Source: Planctomycetota bacterium (GTDB taxonomy: Bacteria > Planctomycetota > Phycisphaerae > UBA1845). From it: 7,313 nucleotides of DNA. Of this stretch, positions 6,232 through 7,313 are shown in pieces (position 1 is the first letter of the stretch; each line of letters begins with the position of its first letter). The stretch lies in the NCBI GenBank assembly GCA_022566435.1, contig JADFIX010000165.1, positions 1 through 7,313 on the forward strand. Reading direction: 5' to 3'. Below the pieces are notes generated by a model, which made no database searches, had not been told where the DNA came from, and was given only the letters and a program-made list of their open reading frames with translations. Made by a program: the position numbers and the translations under genes.

Positions 6232-7313
6232 TTACAGAGTAATGTCCTCCTGGTCGAGGCCGCGAAGCTTCAACGTGCGGTAAACGCTCATCAGAATCGC
6301 CTGCGTTTGGTTGTACTCCTCCCCCTTGAAGCCCAAGATAATCACGAATACGTCATTGATATTGACGAGCAGATTTATCTGCGTTCCATTCTGGAGCGGT
6401 TCCATATCCGTCCGCGACAAGTGGGTCGCGTTTAAAGCGTTGGGATCCTGAAACGTCTTGATCGCCGCCACGAAGTCGTCCGCACCCGTCGTAAGGTTGG
6501 GTGCAGTCCACACATTCGGAGGATTTCCGAGGGGCCCCGTAAAGGAACCCACGATGTCGCCCAGCCACTTCGCACCCGGCTTCGCCTGGGTGTCCAACAA
6601 CGCCTCGTCTGACAAGTTTCCGTCGGCCTCGACCGCAATGGCATAAGTCGTCGTAGGAACGATTGGGCAGCCGGTCAAATGTACGACTGGGCAACCACTC
6701 CAATCCGGTTCCGCCGCTGGTTTCGCTGCGGAGACGACCGAAATACAGGTCGCAGGTGACGGCGGTTGGCCGTTCACCGGCGCGGGCGCCCACCATGGCC
6801 CGGTGCCGATTAGGTCGGGAACCTGGGTGCTATCCACGGCCACACGGATGTGGTGGGCATCCGGGTTTGTCCCCGACGCGCCGCGCGGAACGATAGAGAT
6901 GTAGCGATTCTTCAGGATTTCGTGCGGTGGGTTCGCGCGGATCGGCGGCTCCAGGACGTCGGCGATAATCTTGTAGACCTCACCGGTGTGATCGCAGATA
7001 TACATTTCGCCGTCAGCGTCGGTGCCGAACGAGGCGATGTTCGCGACTGTCAGACCGCCGGAGGGGGCAAGCTCCGCGGTGCGCTCCTCGAATTCCGTGA
7101 CCACGCCGCCCACGACGCGAAAACTCCAAATCGAGTTGCTACACCAATCGGCGAAGAAATACGTGCCGACCAGATCGGGGATTTCGCTGCCGTGGTAGAT
7201 TTCCCCGCCGGTGATCGAGCAGCGGAACGGCGAGCCGCCGTGTTGGTATTCGTGAATCGGTTCGACGAAGCCCCCGACTGGGCAGTTGACGGTATTGAAA
7301 TCGTGCGCACTTT
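6232..7313 (-). CDS. PQQ/sorbosone-dehydrogenase-like beta-propeller protein with planctomycete-type C-terminal module (5' part missing)
   Basis: 359 residues from the right edge to a TAA at 6234-6232; the start lies outside the window, and the GTG at 7113 is internal. Residues 1-119 are the end of a glucose/sorbosone dehydrogenase-type propeller: EPIHEYQHGG, then CSITGGEIYHGSEIPDLVGTY, FFADWCSNSIWSF, and a last blade ending TDADGEMYICDHTGEVYKI. Residues 120-359 are a separate tail: NRYISIVPR (135-143), a Trp/Pro/Cys-rich stretch with GCPVVHLTGCP (206-216), GDIVGSF (251-257), then two similar dockerin-like units, ADDFVAAIKTF (277-287) and NINDVFVIILGF (317-328). I associate this layout with secreted or cell-surface planctomycete proteins; this is from memory. 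Likely exported, but the signal peptide would be off-window. Catalytic residues lie in missing blades, so enzyme activity cannot be judged. Confidence 0.78.
   Translation of the reverse strand, partial: SAHDFNTVNCPVGGFVEPIHEYQHGGSPFRCSITGGEIYHGSEIPDLVGTYFFADWCSNSIWSFRVVGGVVTEFEERTAELAPSGGLTVANIASFGTDADGEMYICDHTGEVYKIIADVLEPPIRANPPHEILKNRYISIVPRGASGTNPDAHHIRVAVDSTQVPDLIGTGPWWAPAPVNGQPPSPATCISVVSAAKPAAEPDWSGCPVVHLTGCPIVPTTTYAIAVEADGNLSDEALLDTQAKPGAKWLGDIVGSFTGPLGNPPNVWTAPNLTTGADDFVAAIKTFQDPNALNATHLSRTDMEPLQNGTQINLLVNINDVFVIILGFKGEEYNQTQAILMSVYRTLKLRGLDQEDITL

Noticed and set aside
7050..7310. 86-residue minus-strand frame at the right edge
   Set aside because: It is a different frame of the propeller gene, whose own frame carries recognisable conserved motifs through to base 7311.
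1..7313. CRISPR array, tRNA, transposase or phage module
   Set aside because: No regularly spaced repeats, cloverleaf-like sequence or matching protein motifs were seen on either strand.

Overview
The window looks like two unrelated pieces of DNA joined near base 715. Bases 1 to about 717 are very GC-rich (47 of the first 60 bases are G or C). They encode the C-terminal part of a HemY-type tetratricopeptide protein of the kind found in Betaproteobacteria (Burkholderiales-like). From about base 718 onward the composition is clearly lower (33 of 60 G+C at 961-1020) and the gene content suggests a member of the Planctomycetota. The clues are an ABC-2 permease fused to a CPBP protease, L35/L20 sequence flavour, weak ribosome binding sites, and a sugar-dehydrogenase-like propeller with a C-terminal module I associate with planctomycete surface proteins. 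The taxonomic call is inference. Both genes at the join are cut at the same point while facing each other, so a chimeric metagenome assembly is the simplest reading.

Layout: (1) 2-717, + strand, hemY fragment. (2) 718-2001, - strand, polytopic GT39-like glycosyltransferase without its C-terminus. (3) 2002-2333, divergent intergenic region with a 50-bp inverted repeat (2107-2156) and a strong sigma-70-like promoter (2265-2292). (4) 2334-2973, + strand, rpmI-rplT (ribosomal proteins bL35 and bL20), closed by a clear intrinsic terminator at 3033-3063. (5) 6013-3102, - strand, a two-gene operon: NatA-like ABC ATPase followed, with a 4-base ATGA overlap, by a 717-residue ABC-2 permease/CPBP protease fusion. 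(6) 6014-6231, intergenic region with two hairpin-forming segments. (7) 7313-6232, - strand, C-terminal 359 residues of a secreted or surface sugar-dehydrogenase-like beta-propeller protein whose start lies outside the window.

rpmI and rplT form one ribosomal protein operon with its own promoter and no infC in front. The ATPase and the fused permease should together form one membrane exporter-like complex with an intramembrane protease domain attached. The other genes have no evident functional link to these or to each other. I found no CRISPR array, tRNA, rRNA, transposase or phage gene. The most unusual items are the chimeric join, the permease-protease fusion with its coupled start, and the dyad in the divergent intergenic region.
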